A DNA stretch of 61,615 bases from Bacillota bacterium (GTDB lineage: Bacteria > Bacillota > UBA4882 > UBA8346), in the NCBI GenBank assembly GCA_023435225.1, contig JAEYRX010000070.1, positions 1 through 61,615 of the forward strand, given 5' to 3'. A program made the translations under genes and the position numbers. Numbering within the stretch: the first letter of the stretch is position 1; the number at the start of each line of letters is the position of its first letter. The notes under the pieces were generated by a model, which worked only from the letters and a program-made list of their open reading frames with translations, was not told the DNA's origin and did no database searches. Below are positions 17,223-26,296 of the stretch, one piece after another.

Positions 17223-17284
17223 AGGGAACTGTTCCAAAACATTTGCTTTTTGCATATGATCATTATGGAAGGGAGTGTTTTGGG

Positions 17285-17566
17285 GTGTTAACTAAAACCT
17301 CGGAATTGAGGGAGCGGGAAGTCGTCAACGTTCTTGACGGCCGGAGGTTAGGCTTGGCATCTGATCTGGAAATAGAAGCAGAGACCGGAAGGATAAAAGC
17401 AATTGTAGTTCCGGGACCTGGAAAATTTTTTTGGCTTTTTGGAAGAAATGAAGAATTTGTAATTCCTTGGGATCGAATTATTAAAATCGGAGTTGATGTT
17501 ATCTTAGTCGAGACTCCCAACTACGTTACCGAAAATGCGGCAGTAATAAACCCAAACCAACAATGA
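17285..17566 (+). CDS. PRC-barrel protein, YlmC/YmxH sporulation family
   Basis: Small soluble protein of about 93 residues from GTG at 17285. Pattern typical of YlmC/YmxH: LREREVVNVLDGRRLGLASDL, then an EIEAETGRI hairpin and IPWDRIIKIGVDVILVE, together one PRC-barrel beta fold. I chose GTG at 17285 because GGAAGGGAG lies eight bases before it; a reading extending to 17243 would add 14 residues upstream of the family's usual start. These proteins are common in spore formers, usually sporulation-associated, with no defined biochemical activity. Confidence 0.85.
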   Translation: MLTKTSELREREVVNVLDGRRLGLASDLEIEAETGRIKAIVVPGPGKFFWLFGRNEEFVIPWDRIIKIGVDVILVETPNYVTENAAVINPNQQ

Positions 17567-17572
17567 GATTAA

Positions 17573-17594
17573 GGGCCAACCGGAAGGTTGGCCC
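17573..17594 (+). terminator. Hairpin after the YmxH-type gene
   Basis: GGGCCAACC-ggaa-GGTTGGCCC is a perfect 9-bp stem with tetraloop. The following sequence is AT-rich but lacks a T-run; probably a terminator or 3' stabiliser. Confidence 0.6.
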
Positions 17595-17726
17595 GGATTA
17601 TTATATACGGCACCCGGCAAGTAACCTTATTGAAAATAGACTTATCGGATTGAGTTATATATTTCTTTTTTTTGAGTTGTAATGTTATAATATAAATTAT
17701 TCATTATTTAAAGTATGAGGAGCAAC

Positions 17727-18578
17727 ATGATTAACCTGAAAGATTACAAGTTAATTGTCTCAGATTTAGATGGCACCTTAATCAAATACGGTACTGATGA
17801 AATTTCGGAAACAGTTAAAGAAGCTATAAATTCCTTGGTTACAAAGGGAATATTATTTACAATTGCCACTGGAAGAAGTTGGAATCAATCAAAAAAAATA
17901 ATACGGGAATTAGCAGTAAAACTACCGGTTGTTTTGCAATCGGGAGCGATTATTATGGAACCGATTTCAAAAAAAATATTACACTGGCAACCACTGCGAA
18001 GGGAGTTTGAAGAGAGATTACGTAATATTCATGGTTCTTCGCCGGTAGACCAATTTGTTTTAGATGAATACGGAAATTATCATACTATCCGGATAAATAC
18101 CGTTGGAGGTAAGATCTTCTTCAATAAATTTGGAGAATCTTGTATTGTTAAAGATCCTATTGAGACCGGAGATATAATAATTAAACATTTATATGTCGGG
18201 CCTGAGAAAATTCTGTATCAAATAGCGGAAAAGATTGTTAGTGAGTTTAATCCGGAACCAAACTGGGTACTTTGGCCGCCTGAACCGGGGTTGGATGATT
18301 TCTTTTTGGAGATCTTTGATCCCAATGCTTCTAAAGGTCAGGCTCTCCAGTGGTTGTCTGAATACCTTAATATCCGTCCTAATCAGGTCATGGCTTTTGG
18401 TGATGGACATAATGATCTGGACTTGTTATCTTGGGCGGGTTTGGGAGTAGCAATGGAAGAAGCCCCTGCCAATGTTTCAGCTAAAGCTAAAATGATTATA
18501 CCAGGTCCTGAGTTTGATGGTTTAGCTAAGTTTTTACGGGGGGAACTCACTAAAAGCAGGAGTAAGTTTTGTAAGTAG
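17727..18578 (+). CDS. HAD superfamily phosphatase, Cof type
   Basis: Cytoplasmic HAD hydrolase of 283 residues. Motif I is SDLDGTLI (nucleophile Asp near residue 11), motif II is the ATGRSW stretch near 52, motif III is the Lys in the SKGQALQWL region and motif IV is FGDGHNDLDLL near 224. The C2-type cap between motifs II and III places it in the Cof/YidA group, which dephosphorylates small sugar phosphates or cofactors such as FMN or PLP; the substrate is not predictable. I chose ATG at 17727 because GAGGAG lies six bases upstream; the ATG at 17715 overlaps that site. Confidence 0.92.
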   Translation: MINLKDYKLIVSDLDGTLIKYGTDEISETVKEAINSLVTKGILFTIATGRSWNQSKKIIRELAVKLPVVLQSGAIIMEPISKKILHWQPLRREFEERLRNIHGSSPVDQFVLDEYGNYHTIRINTVGGKIFFNKFGESCIVKDPIETGDIIIKHLYVGPEKILYQIAEKIVSEFNPEPNWVLWPPEPGLDDFFLEIFDPNASKGQALQWLSEYLNIRPNQVMAFGDGHNDLDLLSWAGLGVAMEEAPANVSAKAKMIIPGPEFDGLAKFLRGELTKSRSKFCK

Positions 18579-18579
18579 T

Positions 18580-18612
18580 CGTCCACGCCAGCTTCCGCTG
18601 CGCGCCTGAAAG
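18580..18612. repeat. Short repeat, family D copy 1
   Basis: CGTCCACGCCAGCTTCCGCT followed by a CCTGAAAG-like end, nearly matched at 58543-58576. Both copies start right at the end of a gene (HAD here, cheB there) and both are followed within about 25 bases by TATATAAG. Confidence 0.4.
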
Positions 18613-18635
18613 AATGAAAATAAGACTGGGTATAT

Positions 18636-18810
18636 AAGTTAATTTAAATATCTATCATATCAAAACATTCCTAAAGCCGAATGTATTGTCAAATTAATGA
18701 ATTTAAATTAACTTATTTCAGCTGTAATAGGATGAAGTAAATACTTTTTCAATACATTTGCATTTGGCTAGAAATGCAAATACTGGGGATAAGAATTTAC
18801 TTCATCCTAT
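18636..18810. repeat. Interspersed inverted-repeat element, family B copy 1
   Basis: Two hairpins in tandem. The first has arms AAGTTAATTTAAAT and ATTTAAATTAACTT (18636-18714), the middle contains a CAGCTGTAATAG palindrome, and the second has arms GGATGAAGTAAAT and ATTTACTTCATCC with an inner TTTGCATT/AATGCAAA stem (18730-18808). Related copies are at 41507-41692 and 61434-61537 and a fragment at 32275-32320. Confidence 0.6.
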
Positions 18811-18955
18811 CTGACAAGCCTCGATAGCTTTTTCTAGATAGTCGCCAGTAGTAAAAGCAAAGTTTTGGAGCCCGACATAGTTTTTGGGGTTTGCAGCATA
18901 AGCGGAAATATTCCGACTTCTGTCTCCTGATTACTTAATATGAGGTGGTGCACGG

Positions 18956-19627
18956 ATGGTTTACGATTTTCATACTCATACTTTTTTAAGTGACGGGGAA
19001 TTATCACCGGTAGAATTAATCCGCCGGGCCATGGTTAATGGCTATCAAGCTATTGGAGTTACTGATCATGTTGGGTCTGGTAATCTTCAGCGGGTAATTG
19101 AAGAATTAATCAAAGAATGTAGATTAGTTGAAAAATATTGGTCAATTAAAGCAATTCCCGGAGTTGAGCTCACTCATACACCGGCCGGTAGTATTGATGT
19201 TTTGGCCAAAGAAGCACGAAAAATGGGAGCGGAATTAGTAGTTGTTCATGGTGAGACTTTGGTGGAACCGGTAGAAACCGGGACCAACATAGCGGCTGTT
19301 TCCAGTAAATGGGTTGATATTTTGGCTCATCCCGGATTATTAAGTGCAAAAGAAGCCCATATTGCGGCCGAAAACGGAGTATTTATCGAAATTACCGCCA
19401 GAGGTGGGCACAATGTCGGTAATGGCCATGTAGTTAAAACGGGTCGGGCTGCCGGAGTAAATTTCCTGGTCAACTCCGATACTCATCAACCCGGTAACCT
19501 TTTAACCGCTGATTGGGCCAGAATAGTCGCTACCGGAGCCGGGTTGGATGAAGCGGAAGTGGAGAAGACTTTACATCATAACCCTTTGGTGTTATTAAAT
19601 AAAACTAATTCAAGAAGACAAAAATAA
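18956..19627 (+). CDS. PHP-domain phosphoesterase
   Basis: Metal-dependent hydrolase of the PHP family, 223 residues. The four metal-binding motifs are visible: FHTHTFLSDG (5-14), GVTDH near 37, the ELVVVHGETL histidine near 99 and ILAHPG plus NSDTHQPG further on. The family includes histidinol phosphatase and 5'-nucleotide phosphodiesterases; the short length and the LVVVHGETLVEPV stretch fit the archaeal/clostridial 'histidinol phosphatase-related' group, so the real substrate is uncertain. Start ATG with a GAGGTGGTG site. It is followed by a non-coding gap, so it is probably transcribed alone. Confidence 0.88.
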   Translation: MVYDFHTHTFLSDGELSPVELIRRAMVNGYQAIGVTDHVGSGNLQRVIEELIKECRLVEKYWSIKAIPGVELTHTPAGSIDVLAKEARKMGAELVVVHGETLVEPVETGTNIAAVSSKWVDILAHPGLLSAKEAHIAAENGVFIEITARGGHNVGNGHVVKTGRAAGVNFLVNSDTHQPGNLLTADWARIVATGAGLDEAEVEKTLHHNPLVLLNKTNSRRQK

Positions 19628-19799
19628 CAAATTCAAAGAGAAAAACTATAAAAGTAAAAGATAATAATAAACACTGAGGCGCGGAGACACGGAGGAAAAC
19701 ATGGAGATAATAATCAAAAATACTCTGTGTCACAATGTTGAAAATGGTTTTAATATTTTTGATTTTGATTATTTAAGGTGACTATATGCTTTTAACATA

Positions 19800-19829
19800 T
19801 TGACAGACAATTTTCCCAAATGTTAAAAT
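19800..19829 (+). promoter_or_regulatory. Promoter of the DAHP synthase leader
   Basis: TTGACA (19800-19805) and TAAAAT (19824-19829) separated by 18 bases, about 25 bases before the T-box. The preceding gap 19628-19799 contains nothing I recognise. Confidence 0.55.
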
Positions 19830-19854
19830 ATAGCTAATTTAATTATCTTAAACG

Positions 19855-20185
19855 GCAATGATTAAGGAAAGTACCGGGATTCAAATTCTTTTAAGAGAAT
19901 AAGGACCTTTGGCTGGAAGTCCTTTAGGAATAAATCTTGGGAAGTTCCCTTATGAGTCGGCTGCTGAAGGCGGTATATCAATAGACATCCGCATAGGTTA
20001 GCCCGGAGGCCCACCGTTATTGGGGATATGGTATAAGAGGTAATAGTATTATTATAAGAACGCAATTTGTATATTTACTCCGTACCTGAAAAGAGAGTCT
20101 TTTAATAAGGCTAAATCGGGTGGTACCGCGGAATAGGCCCACGTTTCGTCCCAATAGTTGGATGAACCGTGGGCTTTTTGTTTTT
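19855..20185 (+). promoter_or_regulatory. T-box leader of DAHP synthase, probably Phe-specific
   Basis: The T-box core GGGTGGTACCGCGG is at 20118-20131, followed by a terminator (GGCCCACGTT paired with AACCGTGGGC and a T-run, 20136-20182). In stem I, the AGTA bulge (19870-19873) lies opposite GGGAAG-TTC: AAGG pairs with CCTT below it and CGGGATT with the AATCTTG region above. The internal loop triplet TTC (19945-19947) is then the specifier, reading Phe. This fits control of aromatic amino acid synthesis by uncharged tRNA-Phe; the codon assignment is my inference. Confidence 0.88.
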
Positions 20186-20204
20186 AATTAGGCATGAGGC
20201 AGAA

Positions 20205-20285
20205 GTATAGTTAAAAGTTGATAGTTTATAGTTGAACCAGTTATTAAGAAATTAACTGTCAATTATCAACCTATAAACTGTACAC
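20205..20285 (+). repeat. Iterated-word inverted repeat (GTTGATAGTTTATAG words)
   Basis: Left arm words AGTTAAAAGTTGATAGTTTATAG pair with right arm words AACTGTCAATTATCAACC and CTATAAACTG. It lies between the T-box terminator and the gene. Confidence 0.5.
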
Positions 20286-20321
20286 TGAGGCCAAATATTA
20301 AGTTTAAGGAGTGTGTTAAAA

Positions 20322-21338
20322 ATGATTATCGTCACGAACCAAGATATTACCGAAGAACAATGGGGCAATTTATGCGCCAAGTTAAGCGATTGGGGTTTTC
20401 AGATTCATGTAATTCAGGGTGTTGAAAAGAAGGTAATCGGAGCGGTAGGGGATAAACGTCGAGTTGACTTCCATTTTTTAGAAAATATACCGGGAGTTGA
20501 AAAAGTAATCCCTATATTGAGCCCTTATAAACTGGCGTCAAAGGATATTAAACCTGAAGGTACTACAGTTAAAGCCGGCGACTTAAAAATCGGCGGTGGA
20601 TATTTTGGGGTAATTGCCGGTCCTTGTGCGGTTGAAAGTGAAAATCAGTTGTTGGAAGTTGCTGATGGGCTTAAAAATGCCGGCGCTAAAGGATTGCGTG
20701 GAGGAGCTTTTAAACCGCGTACTTCTCCTTACAGCTTTCAAGGGTTAGAAGAAAAAGGACTTCGTTTACTGGCTCAAGCCAGAGAAAAAACCGGATTACC
20801 AATAATTACTGAGTTGATGAACCTGACGGAACTGGAATTGGTAGCTGAATATGCCGATATTATTCAGATTGGGACTCGCAATATGCAAAACTTCGGGTTA
20901 TTGCGAGCGGTCGGACGGCAGCCGAAACCGGTATTATTAAAAAGAGGATTGGCTGCAACGATTGAGGAATGGTTGATGGCGGCGGAATATATTATCGCCG
21001 AAGGTAATAGTAATGTAATTCTCTGTGAACGGGGGATCCGGACTTTTGAGACAGCAACCAGGAATACGCTTGATTTAAGCGCTATTCCTTTGATTAAGAG
21101 TATGTCCCATTTGCCGGTAATAGTAGACCCCAGTCATGGAACCGGGAAACGGAAATTAGTGATTCCGATGGCCAAAGCAGCCGTAGTGGCGGGCGCCGAT
21201 GGATTACTGATTGAAGTACATCCGGATCCGGCCAATGCTTGGAGCGATGGTGAACAATCACTAGATTTACCGGATTTTGAAAGCCTAATGAGTCAGATTA
21301 GAGAATTGGTGAAATTAGAAGGGCAGGTTCTGGAATAG
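20322..21338 (+). CDS. aroF: 3-deoxy-7-phosphoheptulonate synthase (DAHP synthase)
   Basis: First step of the shikimate pathway: PEP + erythrose 4-phosphate to DAHP. It is type I-beta, with an N-terminal ferredoxin-like regulatory domain of about 75 residues and then the TIM barrel. Key motifs: GPCAVES near 105, RGGAFKPRTSPYSFQG near 127, QIGTRNMQNF near 187, the LKRG lysine near 208, CERGIRTFE near 230, DPSHGTGKR near 266 and EVHPDPANAWSDGEQSL near 302. I chose ATG at 20322, ten bases after AAGGAG; GTG at 20313 is too close to it. Controlled by the T-box. No other aro gene adjoins. Confidence 0.95.
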   Translation: MIIVTNQDITEEQWGNLCAKLSDWGFQIHVIQGVEKKVIGAVGDKRRVDFHFLENIPGVEKVIPILSPYKLASKDIKPEGTTVKAGDLKIGGGYFGVIAGPCAVESENQLLEVADGLKNAGAKGLRGGAFKPRTSPYSFQGLEEKGLRLLAQAREKTGLPIITELMNLTELELVAEYADIIQIGTRNMQNFGLLRAVGRQPKPVLLKRGLAATIEEWLMAAEYIIAEGNSNVILCERGIRTFETATRNTLDLSAIPLIKSMSHLPVIVDPSHGTGKRKLVIPMAKAAVVAGADGLLIEVHPDPANAWSDGEQSLDLPDFESLMSQIRELVKLEGQVLE

Positions 21339-21387
21339 ATTAATGATGAGATTCCACTTTTCGATTGGCGTATTTATCTAAAAAAGC

Positions 21388-21416
21388 TTGTCATTTCCAT
21401 AAGCTGATGATATAAT
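21388..21416 (+). promoter_or_regulatory. Sigma-A promoter of the zinc ribbon gene
   Basis: TTGTCA (21388-21393) and TATAAT (21411-21416) with an exact 17-base spacer, about 100 bases before the start codon. Confidence 0.65.
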
Positions 21417-21518
21417 GAGGGCGTACTTAGGAAAATGTAGTTTTATTAGTTATATACCAACGATTAGAAATTTTCGTTTGGATATATTTAAACCAAGCTT
21501 TAAGTGAGGGGATACTGA

Positions 21519-21800
21519 GTGGAATATCAAGACAAAACGTTGAATTGTAGTGAATGTGGTGCAGAGTTCATTTTTACCGCAGGTGAACAAGAGTTTTATG
21601 CTAGTAGAGGATTTACAAATGAACCGCGTCGTTGTAAAAACTGTAGAGATTCTCGTAAACAACAGAATAATGCAGGCCGTCCGCGTGAGCTTCATGAAGT
21701 TGTCTGTGCTAATTGCGGGGTAACAACTCAAGTACCATTTAAACCACGGGAGGATCGACCTGTTTATTGCCGTGATTGTTTTGAAGCTAGTAAAAAATAA
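21519..21800 (+). CDS. Double zinc-ribbon protein
   Basis: 93-residue soluble protein with two Cys4 motifs. The first is CSECGAEF...CKNC (residues 10-13 and 39-42), matching the probable zinc-ribbon (zf-trcl) family; the second is CANC...CRDC (65-68 and 85-88), matching the CxxC ribbon fused to it in many Bacillota and Chloroflexi. It probably binds two zinc ions and may contact nucleic acid, but no function is established to my knowledge. Start GTG, with an AGTGAGGGG site upstream. It has its own promoter and terminator, so it is monocistronic and probably well expressed. Confidence 0.85.
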   Translation: MEYQDKTLNCSECGAEFIFTAGEQEFYASRGFTNEPRRCKNCRDSRKQQNNAGRPRELHEVVCANCGVTTQVPFKPREDRPVYCRDCFEASKK

Positions 21801-21812
21801 TATGAAATTACG

Positions 21813-21836
21813 CCTTCCTTGCGGAAGGTTTTTTAT
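21813..21836 (+). terminator. Terminator after the zinc ribbon gene
   Basis: CCTTCC-ttgc-GGAAGG followed by TTTTTTA. Confidence 0.85.
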
Positions 21837-21895
21837 TTAAAGGAGTTTTATAATTATTAAAATCCTCATTTAAGAATCATAGAAAGGCAGCAATT

Positions 21896-22801
21896 ATGAA
21901 TGACCATGTTAAACAAATTTCTAAAAAAGTATGGGTGGTTCAAGGTCGAACTAATACCGGTGTCATTCAGTTGGATGGCCGCTTTTGTCTGGTTATTGAT
22001 CCCGGTCAGGACCGGGAAAGCGCTAAGCTTGTTTCACGAACTCTGGAAGAATTAAAGTTGGAATTAGCCGGAGTACTGATAACTCATTCTCATGCTGATC
22101 ATTATGGCGGTACCAATTTCCTAAAGAGTAATATATCAATATCTTATTTTGCTTCCGAGTTTGAAAGTTCATTAATCGAACAACCATTATTGGAACCGAT
22201 TTTTTTATTTGGAGGGGCCGAACCTATACGGGAGCTAACTTATAAGTTCATTTTGGCCAAACCGGTGAAAATTTCGACTCGATTACAAGCAGGAGAATGG
22301 GAATACCGGGGAGTAAAATTAAATATTATCAGTTTGGCCGGACACTCCAGCGGCCAAATCGGGTTGGAATACGAAAATATACTTTTTGCCGGTGACTCTT
22401 TAACTTTAAGTAAGTATATCGAGAAATATAAGTTCCCTTTTTATTCCGATATTCAAAAGACTTTTGATACATTCGATTGGTTGGAAAATACAAATTATTC
22501 TCTTTTGGTACCCGGGCATGGAGAAATAATGAATAACCGGGAATATCGAAATGAAACGTGTTTTAACCGTAATTATCTTCACCGGTTTATTGATATTATT
22601 AAAAAGATTTTGAATGAAGGACCTTTGACTGATGAAGAATTGTTACGACAAGTAGCTATTTATTTAGAAACTCCAATAGTAACAGTTATCCAATTTGTTC
22701 TGAATCGAACCTTGATTTTGGCAATCTTAAAATATTTGTCCCAAAAAGAAGAGATAATATCTTATTTCGATGATAATCGATGGGTGTGGAAGAAAAAATA
22801 A
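21896..22801 (+). CDS. MBL-fold metallo-hydrolase
   Basis: Metallo-beta-lactamase fold hydrolase, 301 residues. Metal ligands: THSHADHYGG (HxHxDH near 62-71), LAGHSSGQIG near 146-155, FAGDSL near 163 and VPGHGE near 203. The last 70 residues (from about 225) look like a winged-helix extension, as in the LACTB2/YobT-type group of MBL proteins. The substrate is unknown; relatives act as thioesterases, ribonucleases or glyoxalases. It starts a likely operon with YjbQ (29 bases downstream) and the P-type ATPase, all on the plus strand. Confidence 0.88.
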   Translation: MNDHVKQISKKVWVVQGRTNTGVIQLDGRFCLVIDPGQDRESAKLVSRTLEELKLELAGVLITHSHADHYGGTNFLKSNISISYFASEFESSLIEQPLLEPIFLFGGAEPIRELTYKFILAKPVKISTRLQAGEWEYRGVKLNIISLAGHSSGQIGLEYENILFAGDSLTLSKYIEKYKFPFYSDIQKTFDTFDWLENTNYSLLVPGHGEIMNNREYRNETCFNRNYLHRFIDIIKKILNEGPLTDEELLRQVAIYLETPIVTVIQFVLNRTLILAILKYLSQKEEIISYFDDNRWVWKKK

Positions 22802-22830
22802 ATATAAATTAATGTTACGGGGGTATCCTT

Positions 22831-23229
22831 ATGTGGAAAGAAATCAGTTTAACAACCAATTCAAGGTCGGAGTTTGTTAATGTTACCGCAGAAATTAAGG
22901 CGGAAGTTGCCCGGGCTGGAATAAAAAATGGAGTTTGTAATATATTTGTGCCGCACACTACTGCCGGAATAACAATAAATGAGAATACCGATCCCAACGT
23001 AACCCGGGATCTGATTCAGACGTTGGAGCGTTTAGTGCCCAGAACCGGGGATTACCGTCATTCCGAAGGAAATTCCGATGCCCATTTAAAAGCATCTATG
23101 GTGGGTTTCTCCTGTTCAATTCCTATTATTAATAGCCAATTGAGTTTGGGCACTTGGCAAGGAATATATTTCTGTGAGTTTGACGGACCGAGAAATCGAA
23201 AATTGAAAGTGGGCGTACAGGTAGGATGA
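22831..23229 (+). CDS. YjbQ/UPF0047 family protein
   Basis: 132-residue single-domain protein of the YjbQ (UPF0047) family. Conserved stretches: VPHTTAGITINENTDP (about 46-61), DYRHSEGNSDAHLKASMVG (about 72-90) and the C-terminal GTWQGIYFCEFDGPR. Some members have been reported to possess weak thiamine phosphate synthase activity; the physiological reaction is uncertain. Start ATG after a GGGGGT element. Located 19 bases before the P-type ATPase start, so probably co-transcribed with it. Confidence 0.9.
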   Translation: MWKEISLTTNSRSEFVNVTAEIKAEVARAGIKNGVCNIFVPHTTAGITINENTDPNVTRDLIQTLERLVPRTGDYRHSEGNSDAHLKASMVGFSCSIPIINSQLSLGTWQGIYFCEFDGPRNRKLKVGVQVG

Positions 23230-23248
23230 AGTACAAAGGAGTGACATC

Positions 23249-25996
23249 GTGGATAAGCAAAGATGGTATCAGCTTGAGGCGGATATAGCGGCTGGGGTTC
23301 TTGGGACTCAACTGAACCATGGTCTTTCAATGCCGGAAGTTCAAACTAAACAAACCAAATTTGGCCGGAACGAATTGGAAACCGAACAAGTAAAATCAAT
23401 TTGGATAATGTTAATCGAGCAATTTAAAGGCTTTTTAATAATTTTATTATTTAGTGCGGCAATTATCTCCGGTCTATTGGGTGAATGGCTTGATTCCGTT
23501 GTCATAATGACTATTGTAGTCTTAAATGCTGTTTTAGGGGTATTTCAAGAATATCGGGCGGAGAAGTCGTTAGCTGCTCTACAAAAACTATCAGCGCCTA
23601 TGGCCAAAGTGTTGCGAGAAGGTCACTTTCAGGAAATACCTGCTTCCGAACTGGTTCCAGGTGATGTTTTTATCTTGGAAGCCGGTGATTACGTACCGGC
23701 TGATGGGCGTTTATTTGAAGCAGCCAATTTAAGAGTGATGGAATCGACTTTAACCGGTGAATCCGTCCCGGTAGAGAAGACGGCAACAGTTATTAATGAG
23801 GAAGTAGCTTTAGCTGATCAAAAAAATATGGTATTTAGGGGGACAATAATTTCTTATGGCCGGGCTAAGGCAATTGTTGTAAAAACCGGAATGGAAACAG
23901 AGATCGGCCAGATCGCTTCATTAATACAGATGGCGGTCCCGGAGCCAACCCCCCTGCAAAAAAAATTAGCTGAATTAGGTAAATACCTAGGCAGTATGGC
24001 TTTGGTTATTTGTGCTTTAATTTTTATTATCGGTTGGTTGCGGGGAGAAGACCCGGTAACCATGTTTTTAACCTCGGTTAGTCTTGCGGTTGCAGCTATT
24101 CCTGAAGGTTTACCGGCAATTGTGACAATAGTTCTGGCCATCGGGGTTCAAAAAATGGCCAAACAGCGGGCTATTATTCGGAAACTACCTGCGGTTGAAA
24201 CATTGGGCGCCGCTTCAGTAATATGCTCGGATAAAACCGGAACGCTAACCCAAAATCAGATGACTGTAAAACGATTATATTGCGCCGGTCAATATTATGA
24301 AGTTACCGGTGAAGGTTATAACCCGGAAGGGGAGTTTTTATCCGCCGGTAAACCTTTGATAATTCCCGAAAAAGGAGTTCTAAAATTATTATTGCTCTGT
24401 GGTTTTCTTTGTAATGACGCTGTTTTGGAAAAAGAAAAAGTTAATGAACAAATCAGTTGGAAAATTATTGGCGATCCAACTGAGGGTGCTTTAATAGTTG
24501 TGGGTGCGAAAGCAGGAATTAATCATAAAGAAGTACATGATGAATATCAAAGGGTTTTAGAGATTCCGTTTGATTCCGATCGGAAATTGATGACCACTAT
24601 CCATAAAGGAGATTTACCCGAGCCTAACCTGGAAAATCTTCAGGATATTATTCCTCAAGGTTTATGGATAATAACCAAGGGTGCTCCCGGGATGTTGCTG
24701 GAGAAATGTTCCTCAATAATAACAGCGAACGGGATCCAAAAAATTACTCCGGCTTTAAAAGTGGAACTCCTTCAAACTAATACTGTAATGGCCAAAAAAG
24801 CTTTACGGGTTTTGGGAGTAGCAGTCCGGCGTCTGCCCGGGATTAATCGGTTAAATTCTGAAGCTGTGGAAACGGATTTGATTTTCGTCGGTTATTGGGG
24901 GATGATAGATCCGCCGCGACCGGAAGCGAAACAAGCTATTTTAGAATGCCGTGAAGCTGGAATAAAACCGGTAATGATTACCGGCGATCATCGCGATACT
25001 GCAGTAGCCATCGCGGAAGACCTTGGACTTCTTAGAGCGGGAGAAGTTGTAATTAGCGGTGAGGAGCTGGACCATTATTCCGATGAAGAGTTAAAGGCCG
25101 GAGTTGATCATATATCCGTTTATGCCAGGGTTGCCCCGGAGCATAAGGTACGGATTGTAAACGCCTTTCGGAATAAGGGATATGTGGTGGCAATGACCGG
25201 AGATGGGATTAATGACGCTCCTGCCTTAAAAAGAGCCGATATTGGAGCTGCAATGGGGATTACCGGGACTGATGTCGCCAAAAACGCTTCGGAAATGGTA
25301 CTGGCTGATGATAATTTCGCTACTATAGTCGGGGCGGTCCGGGAAGGAAGGATAATCTACGAAAATATAAAGAAGGCGGTCTGTTTTCTGCTTTCTTGTA
25401 ATATTGGCGAAATTTTCACTATTTTTCTGGCCATTATTTTACAATATCCGGTTCCTTTATTGGCTATTCAAATACTATGGATTAATCTGGTAACCGATAG
25501 TTTGCCGGCTTTGGCCTTGGGAATGGACCCCGCCGAACCTGGAGTAATGAATTGGAAACCCCGTAAAAAAGAGCAAGGAATTTTTACCGCCGGAATGAAA
25601 CGGACCATCTTTATTGAAGGGTTTATTATCGGTTGTTTTTCATTGCTGGCTTTTTCAATCGGGATGAAATTCCGGGGTGATATTGAACAGGCGCGGACTA
25701 TGGCTTTTGCTACTTTGAGCTTTTCACAGATTTTTCACGTTTTCAATTTCCATTCACTAAAAAACTCCATCTTTCGTAAGGGTTTAAAGATAAATTATTT
25801 TTTAATTTTGGCTTCAATTATATCCGGATTAATTCAGCTAATGGTAATGCTTATCCCATTTTTCCGGCCTATTTTTAGGGTAGCGGTATTGGATGGCCGG
25901 CATTGGGTATATATATTAGGATTATCTGCAGCGACTATTCCCATGGTTGAGCTATTAAAAGCAACCTATCTCAAAAAGTATGCACATCAAGAATAA
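23249..25996 (+). CDS. Calcium-type P-type ATPase
   Basis: Membrane cation pump of the P2 (SERCA/PMCA-like) class, 915 residues. An N-terminal cytoplasmic segment typical of cation ATPases is followed by the actuator motif LTGESVPVEK near 170, TM4 with AAIPEGLPA near 287, the phosphorylation site CSDKTGTLT near 327, MITGDHRDTA near 578, TGDGINDAPALKRADIG near 652, and TM6 with NLVTDSLPALALGMDP near 750. The PEGLP and NLVTDSLP motifs supply ion ligands and match Ca2+ pumps, so Ca2+ export is most likely. The last gene of a probable MBL-YjbQ-ATPase operon; a terminator follows. Confidence 0.95.
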   Translation: MDKQRWYQLEADIAAGVLGTQLNHGLSMPEVQTKQTKFGRNELETEQVKSIWIMLIEQFKGFLIILLFSAAIISGLLGEWLDSVVIMTIVVLNAVLGVFQEYRAEKSLAALQKLSAPMAKVLREGHFQEIPASELVPGDVFILEAGDYVPADGRLFEAANLRVMESTLTGESVPVEKTATVINEEVALADQKNMVFRGTIISYGRAKAIVVKTGMETEIGQIASLIQMAVPEPTPLQKKLAELGKYLGSMALVICALIFIIGWLRGEDPVTMFLTSVSLAVAAIPEGLPAIVTIVLAIGVQKMAKQRAIIRKLPAVETLGAASVICSDKTGTLTQNQMTVKRLYCAGQYYEVTGEGYNPEGEFLSAGKPLIIPEKGVLKLLLLCGFLCNDAVLEKEKVNEQISWKIIGDPTEGALIVVGAKAGINHKEVHDEYQRVLEIPFDSDRKLMTTIHKGDLPEPNLENLQDIIPQGLWIITKGAPGMLLEKCSSIITANGIQKITPALKVELLQTNTVMAKKALRVLGVAVRRLPGINRLNSEAVETDLIFVGYWGMIDPPRPEAKQAILECREAGIKPVMITGDHRDTAVAIAEDLGLLRAGEVVISGEELDHYSDEELKAGVDHISVYARVAPEHKVRIVNAFRNKGYVVAMTGDGINDAPALKRADIGAAMGITGTDVAKNASEMVLADDNFATIVGAVREGRIIYENIKKAVCFLLSCNIGEIFTIFLAIILQYPVPLLAIQILWINLVTDSLPALALGMDPAEPGVMNWKPRKKEQGIFTAGMKRTIFIEGFIIGCFSLLAFSIGMKFRGDIEQARTMAFATLSFSQIFHVFNFHSLKNSIFRKGLKINYFLILASIISGLIQLMVMLIPFFRPIFRVAVLDGRHWVYILGLSAATIPMVELLKATYLKKYAHQE

Positions 25997-26013
25997 GTAT
26001 TAAAAAGTCATTC

Positions 26014-26047
26014 GACCCTTTGCTCTTATAGACTAAGGGTCTTTTTA
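26014..26047. terminator. Shared terminator of convergent genes
   Basis: GACCCTT (26014-26020) pairs with AAGGGTC (26035-26041), followed by TTTTTATT on the plus strand. It sits between the ATPase and the convergent small gene and can serve both. Confidence 0.75.
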
Positions 26048-26296
26048 TTCCTCCTCTGCCAGCCAGATATAATTATGCCGGTAATCTACATCAACCACCT
26101 GATAAGAATGGTCATCATCATATAATCCGGGTCCTACAACTTTCTGTCCGTCGTAATCCCATAAAAATGGGATACCCCCGGTTAATTTTAACCCATGACG
26201 TTCATTGGCGACCGGAGTCAAATATAAATTATTTTGACTCTGACCGGAACGGGAATTAGTCCGAAATAAAAGTTCGTGATTGTTACGTGCGGCCAC
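26045..26296 (-). CDS. Small hypothetical protein
   Basis: 83 residues, starting with GTG 12 bases after AAGGAG on the minus strand. The sequence is hydrophilic with many Asn, Arg and Tyr and an acidic C-terminus (YIWLAEEE); there is no signal peptide, membrane segment or cysteine. I do not recognise a family. The good ribosome binding site, its position facing a shared terminator and the absence of any overlapping gene support it as real. A plus-strand reading of this region is not open. Confidence 0.65.
   Translation of the reverse strand: MAARNNHELLFRTNSRSGQSQNNLYLTPVANERHGLKLTGGIPFLWDYDGQKVVGPGLYDDDHSYQVVDVDYRHNYIWLAEEE

Noticed and set aside
20313..20321. GTG start for DAHP synthase at 20313
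   Set aside because: It lies only one base after AAGGAG; ATG at 20322 has proper spacing.
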